NCBI RefSeq assembly: GCF_030272615.1 | Contig: NC_081414.1 | Coordinates: 813,972,569 to 814,036,568, forward strand | DNA: 64,000 bases | From: Cryptomeria japonica | Lineage: Eukaryota; Streptophyta; Pinopsida; Cupressales; Cupressaceae | Direction: 5' to 3' | In this document: in pieces, positions 62,743 through 64,000 of the stretch | Numbering within the stretch: the first letter of the stretch is position 1 | Layout: every line of letters begins with the position of its first letter | Program-made: the position numbers and the translations under genes | Notes under the pieces: generated by a model | The model's database searches: none | Told to the model about the DNA's origin: nothing | What the model saw: only the letters and a program-made list of their open reading frames with translations

Positions 62743-64000
62743 GGTAGCCTAGTGCACCGAAAAAGCCAAAAACAAACAAAAAAATCAAAAAAATCCAGAA
62801 AAAGCAAAAATACAAAGTACAATAAAAACAAATGGTGAAAACCTGGTAAACAGGCGCCCTTGTGAAAGAACGGCTCCTTTATCTATATCCATGCCATTTT
62901 ATCCATCAAAACACTATCGGCCATCGCCCGACACTTAGCATATATCCTTTCAGGACATACTTAGCGTAGTCACTATCCTGGGTTATCCATCTGTATCTAT
63001 TCTCTTACCGCATTCTACCATGGCTTGGAAATCACTGTACATAATCATATCCAGAGGTACACTCAGCTAGGGGCATTAAATTGTTCAAACACTTGCAAAC
63101 ATTCAAGACATTCCAACTATTGCAAAGCTCAGATGCATGACATCCAACAAACAAACCTACACTTCATCACAACAACCAAACCAAAAACAATACACAAGAA
63201 TCTCACGGATGGATGATTTTTTGAAGTACTAAATGTTGCATTATCGCATAAAAGTCTTGATTATTTTGCATTTTGAACTTTTTAACTTGTTGGAATCTTC
63301 TCCTTATCTCATAAAAAGCTTCAAAGCTAGAGATCATGAGGAACTTCCAATATTTTTATTAGTCTTCTGTTTGGGAGGCGATCACTTGTACTGTGTGAAT
63401 ATTTGCCTCAAGACGTGATACATTACATATCACTGAAGGCCTAATTCCATTTCATGCATATAAATGATCTACTCTTGTCTGTTTACGCAATACGCACTCA
63501 GGTCGTCCTGGTTCAATTATACCTTAATGCTTGTGCTATCTTGCAAAATCAAATATCATGTAAATTTCACTTAGGTCATTATGGTTCAATTATACCATTA
63601 TGCTTGTATAAATTTTCAACATATCCTAACATCAATAAATGTTCCATGATGATATTTACAAAGAAAGCAAACAAATGGTTATATCAGATGGCAAATACAG
63701 AATGAGAGATGCTCCAAAAACAATTAGTTGCATATCATTTTACAATTAGTTTCATATCATTTTACAATTAGTTACATATCATTTTGCATCATTATTACAT
63801 CATTTTACAACATATCATATTACAATTAGTTGCATATCAAAACATACATCTCATTTTTAAGATACATCTCACAGCATATAAAAGCATACATCCTGCATCA
63901 TACATTACATCATCATATGAAAAGGAAGTAGCTCACATAAACATACATCCATATACACATCACATGATCAAAAATGGTGCCATCCATATATATATCTAAA
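62743..64000 (+). other. 3' noncoding region of element D
   Basis: After the integrase stop comes an A-rich stretch (62755-62830), as in B, then anonymous sequence. A direct repeat around TGGTTCAATTATACC occurs near 63508 and 63580. Short repeats lie near 63720-63840. No polypurine tract or LTR start is visible before the window ends. Confidence 0.6.
63716..63790 (+). repeat. 22 bp tandem repeat in D 3' region
   Basis: Three adjacent units of CAATTAGTTGCATATCATTT plus TA, with G/T/A variation at one site. A fourth diverged copy lies near 63820. Confidence 0.8.

Larger units (their letters stand above)
47454..64000 (+). mobile_element. D: Tat-like Ty3/gypsy retrotransposon, interrupted by TR2 (continues off the right edge)
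   Basis: 5' LTR (47454-48913), tRNA-Lys-type priming site (48918-48935), a leader of at least 2.8 kb with two TAGCGC motif blocks, TR2 (51763-56699), then gag C-terminus, protease, G-patch, acidic spacer, RT, two RNase H domains and integrase to 62742. A 3' noncoding region runs to the window end. The 3' LTR is not reached. The N-terminal gag is missing: TR2's left end and gag were lost in one deletion. Treating leader and pol as one element rests on orientation and order and is inference. Confidence 0.75.

Noticed and set aside
1-64000. Host protein-coding genes
   Set aside because: Every long coding-like stretch is explained by retrotransposon proteins, or (H, 42361-43133) is decayed and unassigned; I saw no intact non-transposon gene.

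Overview
The window is wall-to-wall retrotransposon DNA from a plant nuclear genome. I see no host gene, rRNA, tRNA or CRISPR array. Nested, decayed LTR retrotransposons with Ty3/gypsy (Tat-like, dual RNase H) and Ty1/copia coding regions, priming sites matching plant tRNA-Trp, tRNA-Lys and tRNA-iMet, and very long leaders and LTRs point to a seed plant with a large, slowly purged genome. A gymnosperm is my best guess, but that is inference.

Layout. (i) Element B, a Tat-like gypsy on the plus strand, underlies about 7.1-27 kb. It carries three later insertions: element A (Tat-like, minus strand, 1-7074, running off the left edge) in its leader; TR1 (minus strand, 7908-16102, two 1.6-1.7 kb LTRs) in its gag; and a solo LTR (20717-21943) in its first RNase H. 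Short direct repeats flank TR1 (CACCC/CATCC) and the solo LTR (ACACC, exact), and B's reading frame stays in phase across both. (ii) 27.1-30.5 kb holds H, a decayed minus-strand reading frame of unknown family with GC-rich leader repeats. (iii) 30.65-33.7 kb is E, a 5'-truncated copia with its 3' LTR. (iv) 34.0-35.8 kb is an old LTR (X) split by a solo LTR (S2, direct repeat AAGTC). (v) 35974-42102 is G, a complete but mutated Tnt1/Tork-like copia with both LTRs and an iMet priming site. (vi) 42.4-43.1 kb is an unidentified decayed frame. (vii) 43134-47453 is F, a minus-strand copia interrupted in its integrase region by D. (viii) D, a plus-strand Tat-like element, runs from 47454 past the right edge. 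It has a 5' LTR, a tRNA-Lys-type priming site, a long leader, and pol at 56.7-62.7 kb. It is itself interrupted by TR2 (51763-56699), a 3'-truncated copy of the TR1 family.

How the parts relate. A, B and D have the Tat layout: gag with a C-x2-H-x4-H-x4-C knuckle, a D-[G/N]-G protease and a G-patch; RT, a degraded RNase H, a second RNase H and integrase follow in B and D, and would lie off-window in A. Every copy carries stops, frameshifts or catalytic substitutions. The TR family is the most interesting content. It is a non-autonomous LTR family that keeps only a protease-like domain and a G-patch behind a repetitive acidic protein, with no RT, RNase H or integrase. It shares its tRNA-Trp priming site, its D-N-G protease motif and a stop codon four codons before the catalytic Asp with element A, so an A-like element is the likeliest helper. 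Other unexplained signals are AGCGC-type motif arrays just after the priming sites of A and D, a hairpin shared by otherwise different LTR families, and a GC-rich unit present in 3, 1 and 2 copies in the three TR-family LTRs.
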